Assembly: GCA_025499625.1 (NCBI GenBank)
Contig: JAFMVD010000014.1
Span: 1 to 64,000 of the forward strand
Reading direction: 5' to 3'
Source: Carboxylicivirga fragile
GTDB lineage: Bacteria; Bacteroidota; Bacteroidia; Bacteroidales; Marinilabiliaceae
DNA: 64,000 nucleotides
The position numbers and the translations under genes are program-made. Position 1 is the stretch's first letter. Each line of letters begins with the position of its first letter. The notes under the pieces were generated by a model, which was given only the letters and a program-made list of their open reading frames with translations, was not told where the DNA came from and searched no databases. Shown piece by piece: positions 8,709 to 17,474 of the stretch.

Positions 8709-9422
8709 ATGAGTCAAAAAAAATTAATTTTAGAACGATACGGAAACCTGTTAAAACAGGAATCTTTGGTGACGATGGATGATAAGATTCTTCCTAACAC
8801 CTTTGTACTTGAAGCACCAGAACCATTTCCTGGATATTTTGGATATTACAGCGAAATACCCTCTGATTCAAAACCTCTGTACATTTATTTAGTACTAAAT
8901 AAACTGTATACACTGGAAGAAGTAACGCGTGCGACACAAAATATTAAACAATATTTCAGCGCTGATTTTAGTGCAGCATCTGGTACCATTAATATTCACA
9001 ATGAAGTATATCACGTCATTCGTATTCGACGCTTGGATACCTTTGACCAAATTCAAGATTTGCAGTCGTGTTACTTAGATGAAGGTGTTGAATTGAAGAA
9101 GAAGCCAAAAAAACGTGATGGTCAGGGCATAATCCGTTTGAAAAAATTCTTTATGCTGGAAAAAATTGAAGATGGAATATTTTTTGATTTAGACGAGAAA
9201 GACCATGGCTACTTTACCATACCCAAAAGACTTACTTGGAAACACTTTGAAGACATTACCCAAAAAGTAAAGCACAATTGGGATCATAGTACCTTTGATG
9301 CTGCTCTTGGCCATATTCACGAAGGCTTTGGAGTCATTGACATGGTGCGTATTTATAATCCGAATGTTAATCGTAACTATTTAATTGATGTTAGAAAACT
9401 CTACCTCGATCGAATTAAATAA
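8709..9422 (+). CDS. Conserved hypothetical protein
   Basis: 237 residues, no family recognised. There is no signal peptide or membrane segment, so it should be cytosolic. It is rich in aromatic and charged residues (EPFPGYFGYYSEIP, KKKPKKRDG about residue 135, and a C-terminal RNYLIDVRKLYLD). A GYFGYY loop and the basic stretch in the middle suggest two domains joined by a linker, but no catalytic signature stands out. It is separated from yaaA by 107 bp including a possible promoter (TACCTTTT at 8652-8659) and is probably its own transcription unit. The clean frame and start support a real gene. Confidence 0.75.
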   Translation: MSQKKLILERYGNLLKQESLVTMDDKILPNTFVLEAPEPFPGYFGYYSEIPSDSKPLYIYLVLNKLYTLEEVTRATQNIKQYFSADFSAASGTINIHNEVYHVIRIRRLDTFDQIQDLQSCYLDEGVELKKKPKKRDGQGIIRLKKFFMLEKIEDGIFFDLDEKDHGYFTIPKRLTWKHFEDITQKVKHNWDHSTFDAALGHIHEGFGVIDMVRIYNPNVNRNYLIDVRKLYLDRIK

Positions 9423-9488
9423 CTGACCTGAATTTGTCTGAAAAAATAATATATTAACTTTTTGTTTGCAATAAACTTTAGATTTAAG

Positions 9489-9547
9489 AACCCCTATATC
9501 CCCTGAAGGGGACTTTAGCCTCCCACTTTAGGGGAGGTTGGAGGGGT
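9489..9547. repeat. Intergenic CCCCT/AGGGG palindromic repeat
   Basis: A 59-bp, unusually GC-rich block contains nested inverted repeats: TCCCCTGAAGGGGA (9499-9512) and CCTCCC...GGGGAGG (9519-9537), while ACCCCT at one end mirrors AGGGGT at the other. Its composition contrasts with the AT-rich flanks. I recognise this style from dispersed intergenic repeats in Bacteroidota genomes; only one copy occurs in this window. It lies between the tails of convergent genes (8709-9422 and ung). Confidence 0.6.
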
Positions 9548-9624
9548 AAAATAAAAAAACAGTTATTAATTGATTATTGCTCATAACCCATCTCGACTAT
9601 GCTATTAGATTAGCAAATTTATTT

Positions 9625-10377
9625 TTAAGACAAGCCTTTTCTTTTACCCGTCCAATCAATAAGCTGACTTGTTTCAACAAATGGCTTGGTATTGCCAAAC
9701 AAAAAATCACTTTCACCTTCTTTACATATCATTGGGTGATTAGTAACATATTTATTCTTCAAAGTCAAATGTGCAGTTATCTCTTTGGCATGATTTCCCC
9801 ACAAAAACCAATTTAAGTTCTCATTCTTCTGATCGATATAACTCAATAACTGTTTCGTGAATTCCGACCATATTTTAGCATGACTACCAGGCACCCCAAC
9901 TTCGCAAGTAAACGAAGTATTCAAAAGAAGTACGCCTTGCTCCTCCCAATATTTAAATAATTCATCCGGCTCTAATAATTGAAACATCTGATCAAACAAT
10001 CCACCTGTTTGAAGTTGAGGCTTAATTTGATTAAATGTCAAATAATTGCCCGTATCAGCAAAATACAAGGCTCTAACAATGTTCTTTAAAGAGGTATTCC
10101 GAAAGGTACTGTGCCACGATTTCAAGGTGCCTACTTCAAAAGCTCTGCCCGTTGCAACACCTTCCTGAGGATAAGGATCTTGTCCAATAATTACCACTTT
10201 GGCATTCTTAACATCGCGTGTCATAAAATGCAAAACTCTCTCTGGCAAAGGGGTAACAGCCTCCTGATCTTTCAACTTGTTTTCAATTTCAAGCAAAAGC
10301 CTTCTAACATCTTCATTGAGGAACAAGTTCCAACTGGTATGAATATTAGAATGAATTTGGTCTAAAAAAATGGACAT
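9625..10377 (-). CDS. Uracil-DNA glycosylase, divergent Ung-type
   Basis: 250 residues of the UDG superfamily. Motif A is GQDPYP (residues 65-70, catalytic Asp67), followed by QEGVATGRAFEV; the uracil-recognition Asn segment is LLNTSFTCEVG; the C-terminal DNA-intercalation motif is HPM. Classical Ung has GQDPYHGPGQAHG and HPSPLS, so this belongs to a divergent branch with GQDPYP and HPM variants. It should excise uracil from DNA as the first step of base excision repair. The gene converges on the 8709 gene and is divergent from the 5'-nucleotidase pair. Confidence in the fold is high, in exact substrate range lower. Confidence 0.85.
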   Translation of the reverse strand: MSIFLDQIHSNIHTSWNLFLNEDVRRLLLEIENKLKDQEAVTPLPERVLHFMTRDVKNAKVVIIGQDPYPQEGVATGRAFEVGTLKSWHSTFRNTSLKNIVRALYFADTGNYLTFNQIKPQLQTGGLFDQMFQLLEPDELFKYWEEQGVLLLNTSFTCEVGVPGSHAKIWSEFTKQLLSYIDQKNENLNWFLWGNHAKEITAHLTLKNKYVTNHPMICKEGESDFLFGNTKPFVETSQLIDWTGKRKGLS

Positions 10378-10499
10378 ATACTTACAAATAATTGAACTTT
10401 ATTATCAATTTGTCGAACCTTTTCTTAATATTTGACTTCTATTTAAGAATAGCTAATCGAGCTCAAATGTAAGCATAGCTAATATAAATTTAAACCCTC

Positions 10500-11288
10500 A
10501 TGATAAAATCCAATAAACGACCATTGAATAAACTAATACAAGCCACGCTGATTCTAGCAATATCAACCTATCTCTTAAGTTGTAATAATAATTACAGGGT
10601 AAAGGAAAGCTCATCGCAAATGACTTTTATTACAGATTCATTAGCTACTATCCCTGAAATTGATAAGTACATTGCGCCTTACACCGATAGTCTCGAACAA
10701 GAAATGAATAAAGTGATTGGTCATTGCGAACAGCAATTAACTAAAGGTATGCCCGAAAGCTTGTTAACCAACTTTACGGCCGATTTAATGCTTTCTTCTA
10801 CGAACAACTTTTGTTCAAATAATCCTGATTTTCCTTCTGCGGATATTGCCATTATCAACTATAAAGGGTTACGAACTGCGATTGAGAAGGGAGACATTAT
10901 GGTGAAAAATATTTTTAACCTGATGCCATTTGAAAATGAAATTATTTTGGTGACATTAAACAAACAGCAGGTGATCGAATTATTTGATTTCATGGCGAGT
11001 GTTGGTGGCGATGGTTTATCAGGAGCTTCATTCGTTATTGCAGATAAAAAAGCAACTAATATAAAAGTAAATAACAAGGCTCTTGAGGAAAAGAATTATA
11101 TTATTGCCACATCCGATTATTTGGCAAATGGAGGCGATCATTTCACAATATTCAAAGATGGAGCGCCTAATTACAATACTAAGTTAAAGGTAAGAGATGT
11201 TATCATAGATCACATTTCAGATCTTCACACAAAAAATATATCAATCAATAGTCAACTAGATAAGCGAATTAGCTATGCCACAAAATAG
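10500..11288 (+). CDS. 5'-nucleotidase C-terminal domain lipoprotein
   Basis: 262 residues comprising only the C-terminal substrate-binding domain of UshA-type 5'-nucleotidases: NFTADLMLSS, ADIAIINYKGLRTAIEKGDI, FNLMPFENEIILVTL, and the aromatic-Asp/Gly loop DYLANGGDHF. A signal sequence ends in LLSC, giving a lipoprotein Cys at about residue 27. The catalytic metallophosphoesterase domain is encoded separately by the next gene, which overlaps it by 14 bp (start at 11275), so the two are translationally coupled and probably assemble in the periplasm or on the outer membrane into one functional nucleotidase. The two domains are in reversed genetic order relative to UshA. Confidence 0.88.
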   Translation: MIKSNKRPLNKLIQATLILAISTYLLSCNNNYRVKESSSQMTFITDSLATIPEIDKYIAPYTDSLEQEMNKVIGHCEQQLTKGMPESLLTNFTADLMLSSTNNFCSNNPDFPSADIAIINYKGLRTAIEKGDIMVKNIFNLMPFENEIILVTLNKQQVIELFDFMASVGGDGLSGASFVIADKKATNIKVNNKALEEKNYIIATSDYLANGGDHFTIFKDGAPNYNTKLKVRDVIIDHISDLHTKNISINSQLDKRISYATK

Positions 11289-12186
11289 ACGCCAATTTAT
11301 AAAAAACGCACTTAGTGGAACCGCTGCCATTAGCACTCTGCCACTACTTAATAGTTGCAGTAATAAACAAGCTAAATTGACTATTCTGCATACGAATGAT
11401 GTACACAGTCAGATTGAAGCACTCGCCAACGATCATTGGGAATGGCCTGGTAAAGGAGGCTTCTCAAAAAGAGCCGCACTTATTGATGACATTCGAAAAT
11501 CAGCAGAACACACATTACTATTAGATGCTGGTGATATTTTTCAAGGCACGCCTTATTTCAATTTCTATAAAGGAAAGTTAGAAATTGAATTAATGAATAA
11601 AATGCACTACGATGCTGCAACCATTGGAAATCACGAATTCGACAATGGCATTGTGGAACTATCTAAAAGAGTTAAAGAAGCAAAATTCCCATTCATTAGT
11701 AGCAATTACGATTTTAATGAAACACCCTTGCATGGCTTAACTTTTCCTTATAAAGTTTTTAACAAAGGAGCTATTAAAATTGGTATTCTAGGTGTTGGAA
11801 TTGAGCTGGAAGGCCTGGTTAATAGCGCTTCGTACGGTAAAACTAAATACAACAATCCTATCTCAGTCGCCGAAAAAACAGCTAACCATTTAAGGAACAA
11901 TGAGCAGTGCGATTACGTCATCTGTTTATCGCACCTCGGATATAAATATGAAAGTGAGAAAATTTCAGATCACAGTTTGGCTGAAGCCACTTCTAACATC
12001 GATTTAATTCTAGGAGGGCACACACATACCTATTTAGAGAAACCAACTAAGGTAAAAAACGCGATTGGCAAAGAAGTTATCATTAATCAAGCAGCATACT
12101 CAGGCGTATGTCTTGGCCGAATAGATGTAAGTTTTACTAATGCTAAACCAATTACAAGCACATTGAATTCGATTTACCATGTCTGA
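11275..12186 (+). CDS. 5'-nucleotidase catalytic (metallophosphoesterase) subunit
   Basis: 303 residues. The N-terminus NRRQFIKNALSG followed by a hydrophobic stretch and LLNSCS suggests a twin-arginine-like signal with a lipoprotein Cys. Calcineurin-type metal motifs are all present: ILHTNDVHSQ, LLDAGDIFQG, IGNHEFDNG, LSHLG and GGHTHTYL, the order expected for the two-metal site of UshA/NutA. It should release phosphate from nucleotides or related esters outside the cytoplasm. The substrate-binding domain is absent here and is supplied by the overlapping upstream gene. The downstream hypothetical gene overlaps the stop by 8 bp, making a three-gene coupled operon. Confidence 0.9.
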   Translation: MPQNRRQFIKNALSGTAAISTLPLLNSCSNKQAKLTILHTNDVHSQIEALANDHWEWPGKGGFSKRAALIDDIRKSAEHTLLLDAGDIFQGTPYFNFYKGKLEIELMNKMHYDAATIGNHEFDNGIVELSKRVKEAKFPFISSNYDFNETPLHGLTFPYKVFNKGAIKIGILGVGIELEGLVNSASYGKTKYNNPISVAEKTANHLRNNEQCDYVICLSHLGYKYESEKISDHSLAEATSNIDLILGGHTHTYLEKPTKVKNAIGKEVIINQAAYSGVCLGRIDVSFTNAKPITSTLNSIYHV

Positions 12187-12736
12187 GACACTTAGTTTTA
12201 CAGCTCAATCAATTGATAAATTAGCTTTGCAACATAAAGATGACGTTCATTTTACACAGATTGTAAAGCGACGTTTGATATTTCTATTAAAAATTAAAGA
12301 AGTACATTCTAGTGTAAAAGATATCGAATGGACTATTAATTATTCTCCGGTCAACAAGGGTAATAATTCTATTCGTATTACTCTCAACGATCCGCGAAAC
12401 AAATTTGCATTTTATTATAATATTCCATTATTACAACGCTTTCACTTACAATTATATCTGGGAAATAACACTTTCAACTTTTTTGAAGCTCACCCCCTAT
12501 TAATTGAGAAAGGTGTAATGAAAGATGATGAATACGAAGTAAAAGCAACAATCAATACCCTACCTCATCTTCTATTATCAAAAAATAGTACCCGCTACGA
12601 ATTAAATCTTCTGGAAGAGAAATTGACAGACAACTCCAGTATTGAAAGCTCAAAAATAAACCAATCCATAGAATCAGCTTTTAGGCAATTCAATCAAGCC
12701 CTATTCAATATCATTAATACAAAGTGGCTGTTATAA
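12179..12736 (+). CDS. Conserved hypothetical protein coupled to the split 5'-nucleotidase
   Basis: 185 residues, not recognised. No signal peptide or membrane helix is seen. The protein mixes beta-prone segments (DIEWTINYSPV, NSIRITLNDP, KFAFYYNIPLLQRFHLQLYLG) with a C-terminal helix. Its ATG lies inside the last codons of the nucleotidase gene (8-bp overlap), so it is almost certainly co-translated. The shared operon hints at a role around nucleotide or phosphate scavenging, but the absence of an export signal argues against direct physical partnership. A bidirectional terminator follows 36 bp downstream. Confidence 0.7.
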   Translation: MSETLSFTAQSIDKLALQHKDDVHFTQIVKRRLIFLLKIKEVHSSVKDIEWTINYSPVNKGNNSIRITLNDPRNKFAFYYNIPLLQRFHLQLYLGNNTFNFFEAHPLLIEKGVMKDDEYEVKATINTLPHLLLSKNSTRYELNLLEEKLTDNSSIESSKINQSIESAFRQFNQALFNIINTKWLL

Positions 12737-12771
12737 TCATTCAAGACATTTCAAGATAATTGTAAAAAAAC

Positions 12772-12802
12772 AAAGCCGTTATGCAAAAAACATAACGGCT
12801 TT
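12772..12802. terminator. Bidirectional terminator between convergent genes
   Basis: A perfect 12-bp stem (12772-12783 with 12791-12802) has a 7-base A-rich loop and is flanked by A residues on the left and T residues on the right. It can serve both the nucleotidase operon and the minus-strand Lrp gene. Confidence 0.85.
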
Positions 12803-12823
12803 AATATTGTATTTTACTAATCC

Positions 12824-13288
12824 CTAGTCGATAGGTAACTGACGCTTGAAGCATTCATCTAAAGAAATGATAGTTTCAGTAGCTGAAATACCTGCGATTG
12901 CTTGAAGTTTATCATGCAAAATACGCTTTAAGTGTTCGTTACTTTTAGCATAAATCTTAATAAAGATAGCATATTGACCAGTGGTATAATGACACTCAAC
13001 AATCTGAGGAACTTCTTCCAACATCTTAACCACCTTATCAAATAAACTGGCTTTTTTAAGGAAAACACCCATAAAAGCACAGGTATGATAACCTATCTTA
13101 CTTGGGTTAATAATAAATTCTGATCCCTTTATTACTCCCATATTCATAAGTCGCTGAATGCGTTGATGAATGGCAGCACCCGACACCTTACATTCTCTTG
13201 CTACCTCAAGAAATGGAATTCGAGCATTTTTTGTAATGAGTGATAAAATCTTCTTATCTAAACTATCGATTTGTAAATTGCTTTCCAT
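12824..13288 (-). CDS. Lrp/AsnC-family transcriptional regulator
   Basis: 154 residues. The N-terminal HTH is LDKKILSLITKNARIPFLEVA with the recognition region VSGAAIHQRIQRLMNMGVI; the C-terminal ligand-binding RAM domain includes GVFLKKASL, VPQIVECHYTTGQYAIFIKIYA and the terminal GISATETIISLDE. Such proteins bind amino acids and control amino-acid metabolism or transport. The gene stands alone with an AT-rich 260-bp upstream region that probably holds its promoter and autoregulatory sites. Target genes cannot be inferred from the neighbourhood. Confidence 0.9.
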   Translation of the reverse strand: MESNLQIDSLDKKILSLITKNARIPFLEVARECKVSGAAIHQRIQRLMNMGVIKGSEFIINPSKIGYHTCAFMGVFLKKASLFDKVVKMLEEVPQIVECHYTTGQYAIFIKIYAKSNEHLKRILHDKLQAIAGISATETIISLDECFKRQLPID

Positions 13289-13549
13289 AGTATATGTGAC
13301 AAATGTTTGAATCTGTAATAAAAAACACGTAATAATTAATAAATTGCTACAATAATAAAGTTAAATAATTTAATATCCAACGATATTAATCAGCAAAAAC
13401 AGTCAATTAACAAAATCACTTAATATTTTACACCAATTAAAACTACACACTATCCATTATCAATCAAACCGTTTGCATCATCAATCTTTCATAATAAGGA
13501 AATACGAACATCAATTTATAACCATTATAAAGAAAAATTCAATCTAAAA

Positions 13550-14830
13550 CTACATTTTAAAATCTCCTCCTCCCGGAAATTGGAATACCTGTAGTTCAAA
13601 TTCGGGTAATACAGCCAATATATGGTCAAAAATATCAGCCTGTATTTCTTCGAACCTACCCCATGCCTGATCATTACTAAAAACATAAATCTCAATGGGA
13701 ATACCCTTTTCGGTAGGTTGCAAGTGCCTAACCAAAAAAGTCATGCCATCGTGTATATTCGGATTTTTATGCAAGTATGCTTCCAAGTATTTTCTAAAAA
13801 CACCAATGTTAGTCAATCGCCTACCATTGGCAGTCACCGTCTCATCTACTTGTAATGTCTTGTTGTAATTTATTATCTCCTCCTCCTTTTTCGTTATGTA
13901 ATCTTTCAATAAATACATCTTTTTGCATCGTTCTATAAGCTCGGGCGAACAAAACTTTACACTACGCATATCAAGATTAATGGAACGCTTTATGCGCCTT
14001 CCTTCAGATTCTTCCATCCCTTTCCAATTTGAAAACGAATCTGACACCATGGCATAAGTAGGAACTGTGGTAATCGTTTTATCCCAATTTTGAATTTTAA
14101 CAGTATTTAATGATATATCCAACACGGTACCATCAGTATTGTGCGAAGGCATGCTAATCCAATCACCTGGTCGCACCATTTTATTCGCCGATAGCTGAAT
14201 ACTTGCAACAAATCCTAAGATAGTATCCTTAAACACCAATATCAAAACAGCAGCTACTGCTCCCAAACCAGTAAAAATGGCAACTAACTCAACATTAAAA
14301 ATAATTGATATCACGATTAATACGCCAATGAAATAGCCCACAATTTGCACTACCTGAATATAACCTTTGATTGGTCTATCTTGCGAATAAGGTTGTGCAT
14401 TATAAATATCCATTACCGCACTAAAGAATGCTGTTAAGGTCCAAACACCTATGAGAACAAGGTATATCAGAATCACATTCTCAAAAATATACGATGCACT
14501 TGGAAAATCTTTAAACACTAAACCATTTACCAAATACAAAAAAGCAGCTGGTGCCAAATGAGATAAACGCTGAAATACTTTTCTTTCAATGAAGTAATCA
14601 TCGTATTTTGATTTTGTTTTACGAATAATCTTCTCCACCACATGAACAATGTAGTACTTAGTCACCTTATTAATGAGATAACTTAAGCCAACCACTATTA
14701 AAATCAATAAAACAGTTCTAATTAACACTGCCAAATCACTGGATAAACCTAAACTAATTAAATAGTTAGTGACTGAAACATTAAAGATTTCGTCTAACTT
14801 AAGAACATATTCATTTTCATTACTTACCAT
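13550..14830 (-). CDS. MscS-family mechanosensitive channel, YbdG-like
   Basis: 426 residues. There are about five transmembrane helices in residues 25-200, the last being the pore-lining TM3 (AIFTGLGAVAAVLILVFKD...). The cytoplasmic beta domain follows (VRPGDWISMPSHNTDGTVLDISLNTVKIQNWD, with the YbdG-type insertion), and the C-terminus LQVFQFPGGGDF matches E. coli YbdG. Members open on membrane tension to release solutes during hypo-osmotic shock. The gene is monocistronic, divergent from the M64 peptidase gene, with a 166-bp AT-rich spacer. Confidence 0.88.
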   Translation of the reverse strand: MVSNENEYVLKLDEIFNVSVTNYLISLGLSSDLAVLIRTVLLILIVVGLSYLINKVTKYYIVHVVEKIIRKTKSKYDDYFIERKVFQRLSHLAPAAFLYLVNGLVFKDFPSASYIFENVILIYLVLIGVWTLTAFFSAVMDIYNAQPYSQDRPIKGYIQVVQIVGYFIGVLIVISIIFNVELVAIFTGLGAVAAVLILVFKDTILGFVASIQLSANKMVRPGDWISMPSHNTDGTVLDISLNTVKIQNWDKTITTVPTYAMVSDSFSNWKGMEESEGRRIKRSINLDMRSVKFCSPELIERCKKMYLLKDYITKKEEEIINYNKTLQVDETVTANGRRLTNIGVFRKYLEAYLHKNPNIHDGMTFLVRHLQPTEKGIPIEIYVFSNDQAWGRFEEIQADIFDHILAVLPEFELQVFQFPGGGDFKM

Positions 14831-14996
14831 TGCTTTCTATATTTAGATCAATTTTATAGCTTCTTAATAACAGGCTACAATTATAATACATCACATATGA
14901 AACGACCAAGTAAATTTACCATCTAAATATTCACATAGGAGGGGATAAAATTTACTTCAGAGTTCCATATGGCAAATAAAAACAAATTATAATCAT

Positions 14997-16277
14997 ATGA
15001 AATTCCTTATAGTAAATATCACTATCTTTTTTTTAATCTCAAGCTGTTTAAATGCACAAATGCCGTTTGACAAACATTTCGTAGATAAATCGATGCGAGT
15101 CGATCTTATTTTAGCTGGTGATGCTTTGGCACAATCAGCCTATATTATCGACATAAAAAAAGAACCGCATTGGGGAGGATCACATACCGCGCTCATCGAC
15201 ACATTCAATTATGGTGAATATCGATTTTTGATAATTAATAAGAACTCAGGAGACACCTTATATACCAGAGGTTTTTGTACGCTTTTTGAGGAATGGCGAA
15301 CAACAGAAGAAGCCAACAGCTCTAAAAGAGCATTTTACCACAGCGTAACATTTCCTTATCCAAAAGCCAATATTAGCTTTGTACTGCAATCTCGCGAAAA
15401 AGACGGTTCGTTTATCGAATTATACTCCAGCCTTATTAATCCTAAAAACGCCAACATTAAAGTTGTTAAAGATTCACCCTACGAAGTTATTCCGGTTATC
15501 AACAATGGCGATTCAGAACACATGCTTGATCTGACTTTTATCGCTGAAGGATATAGAAAGGATGAGATGAAAAAATTCAAAGCTAATGTAGAACAACAAG
15601 CACGTTATCTTCTTAGTCAAAGTCCTTTTAAAGAGGCAAAAGACAAAATTAACGTATGGGCAATTTGTTCTCCATCAATAGATAATGGGCCAAGTGAACC
15701 AGAAAAAAAGAATTGGAGTCAAACGGCTGTTAGCTCTGCATTTAATACATTTTATGTAGATCGTTATTTGGAAACTTACGATGTTAAATCGATAAGAGAT
15801 ATTGCCTGCGCTGCTCCCTACGATCACATTGTTGTTCTTGTAAATTCTGATAGATACGGAGGCGGTGGTATTTACAATCACTTTTCTATTGGCACCTCTG
15901 ATCATGCCTTATCAAAAAAAGTATTGATTCATGAAATTGGGCATGGCTTATTTGGCTTGGCCGACGAGTATTACACATCTGATGTAGCTTATCAAGATTT
16001 CTTTAATCTTAAAATAGAACCATGGCAACCAAATGTTACGACCTTGGTTGATTTTGAATCTAAATGGCTCAAACTTTTACCTCAAGATTATCCTATACCA
16101 ACACCTACAGATAACAAATACAAAGACACCACAGGTGTATTCGAAGGTGGCGGATACGTAGCTAAAGGTGTATATCGCCCAGCCTATAATTGTCGCATGA
16201 AATCCAATGAAGCCAAAGGTTTTTGCGAAGTTTGTGAACAATCGGGATTAAAAATGATTAACTTTCTTACAAAATAA
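14997..16277 (+). CDS. Exported M64-family zinc metallopeptidase
   Basis: 426 residues. An N-terminal signal (about 20 residues, ISSCLNAQ) directs export, with a possible lipoprotein Cys at residue 17. An N-terminal beta domain (Peptidase_M64_N) is followed by the catalytic domain: LDLTFIAEGY near residue 178, and the zinc site HEIGHGLFGLADEY with both His and the catalytic Glu. M64 contains the IgA peptidase of Clostridium ramosum and many Bacteroidota secreted peptidases of unknown target. No T9SS sorting domain is present. It is followed after 9 bp by the aldo/keto reductase gene, so the two are likely co-transcribed although functionally unrelated. Confidence 0.9.
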   Translation: MKFLIVNITIFFLISSCLNAQMPFDKHFVDKSMRVDLILAGDALAQSAYIIDIKKEPHWGGSHTALIDTFNYGEYRFLIINKNSGDTLYTRGFCTLFEEWRTTEEANSSKRAFYHSVTFPYPKANISFVLQSREKDGSFIELYSSLINPKNANIKVVKDSPYEVIPVINNGDSEHMLDLTFIAEGYRKDEMKKFKANVEQQARYLLSQSPFKEAKDKINVWAICSPSIDNGPSEPEKKNWSQTAVSSAFNTFYVDRYLETYDVKSIRDIACAAPYDHIVVLVNSDRYGGGGIYNHFSIGTSDHALSKKVLIHEIGHGLFGLADEYYTSDVAYQDFFNLKIEPWQPNVTTLVDFESKWLKLLPQDYPIPTPTDNKYKDTTGVFEGGGYVAKGVYRPAYNCRMKSNEAKGFCEVCEQSGLKMINFLTK

Positions 16278-16286
16278 ACAAGTACT

Positions 16287-17288
16287 ATGAATTATATAGC
16301 CTCAGAAAATCGCTACGATAAAATGATTTATAACCGATGTGGTAGAAGCGGTCTTAAACTACCTGCCATCTCATTAGGTCTATGGCATAACTTTGGTTCT
16401 GTTGATGTTTACGAAAATGCTAAAGCCATTTTGTTACATGCCTTCGATAATGGAATTACGCATTTTGACTTGGCAAACAACTATGGCCCCGAGCCAGGAT
16501 CAGCGGAAGAAACCTTAGGTAAGGTGATGAAAAACGAATTAAAAGCCTATCGCGATGAACTCGTTTTATCAAGTAAAGCAGGTTATTTAATGTGGGATGG
16601 CCCTTACGGAGAGTGGGGATCGAAGAAAAATATGATGGCGAGTCTGCACCAGAGTTTAAAACGAATGAACGTTGACTATGTCGACATTTTCTATTCGCAT
16701 CGCCCCGATCCGGAAACACCACTTGAAGAAACCATGGGCGCACTTGATTTAATGGTACGGCAAGGAAAAGCTCTATATGTTGGACTATCAAATTACTCAG
16801 CCGAACAAACACAAAAGGCCGAATCAATATTAAGAGATCTTGGGACACCATGTTTAATACATCAACCACGCTATAACATATTTGATCGCTGGGTTGAAGG
16901 TGGTCTGTTGGAGGTATTGGATAAAAGAGGTGTTGGCTGCATTCCTTTTTCTCCTCTTGCGCAAGGTCTGCTTACCAATCGCTATTTAAAAGATATACCT
17001 CAGGATTCAAGAATGGCGAAAGCACATTTTCTTAAAGAATCGGCTTTGACCGAAACAAAAAGAGATGCTATTGTACAACTAAATAATTTGGCTACCAACC
17101 GAAATCAATCTTTGGCGCAAATGGCAGTAGCTTGGTTATTGCACAACAAAACAGTCACTTCTGTTCTAGTCGGAGCTTCTTCGGTGCAGCAATTAAGCAA
17201 TAACCTGGGCGCTCTTGACAAGCTTGATTTCTCAAGTGAAGAATTGGAACGCATTGAGGCTATTGCGAAGCCTGTTGCTACCCAATAA
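16287..17288 (+). CDS. Aldo/keto reductase, YghZ/L-glyceraldehyde-3-phosphate reductase type
   Basis: 333 residues. The start NRYDKMIYNRCGRSGLKLPA and SLGLWHNFG are hallmarks of the YghZ/Gpr subfamily. Active-site residues of the AKR tetrad are visible: Asp and Tyr in HFDLANNYGP, Lys in LSSKAGY and His in YSHRPDPETP. NADPH contacts lie near the C-terminus (VLVGASSVQQL). E. coli YghZ detoxifies methylglyoxal and reduces L-glyceraldehyde 3-phosphate. The gene is 9 bp after the M64 peptidase and is closed by the hairpin at 17312-17333. Confidence 0.9.
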   Translation: MNYIASENRYDKMIYNRCGRSGLKLPAISLGLWHNFGSVDVYENAKAILLHAFDNGITHFDLANNYGPEPGSAEETLGKVMKNELKAYRDELVLSSKAGYLMWDGPYGEWGSKKNMMASLHQSLKRMNVDYVDIFYSHRPDPETPLEETMGALDLMVRQGKALYVGLSNYSAEQTQKAESILRDLGTPCLIHQPRYNIFDRWVEGGLLEVLDKRGVGCIPFSPLAQGLLTNRYLKDIPQDSRMAKAHFLKESALTETKRDAIVQLNNLATNRNQSLAQMAVAWLLHNKTVTSVLVGASSVQQLSNNLGALDKLDFSSEELERIEAIAKPVATQ

Positions 17289-17311
17289 GTAAAGTCATTT
17301 CCAATACTATG

Positions 17312-17333
17312 AGCCTGCTTTTTCGAGCAGGCT
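17312..17333 (+). terminator. Rho-independent terminator after the aldo/keto reductase
   Basis: An 8-bp perfect stem (17312-17319 with 17326-17333), loop TTTTCG, is followed by TTTCTTTT. Confidence 0.85.
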
Positions 17334-17474
17334 TTTCTTTTAAGTGCAATTCATGTTAAAAAAATGCAATTGACTACATTAATTCTACAACTCACTTCAT
17401 CTTGTTTTATAATAAGCTTGTTCTAATGTAATATTGTTGTATCAATTAAAATGAAATAATTTAAACCCATAGAT

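Noticed and set aside
13289-13549. Possible small RNA or riboswitch in the AT-rich gap upstream of the Lrp gene
   Set aside because: No stable hairpin, promoter-terminator pair or known aptamer pattern was visible.
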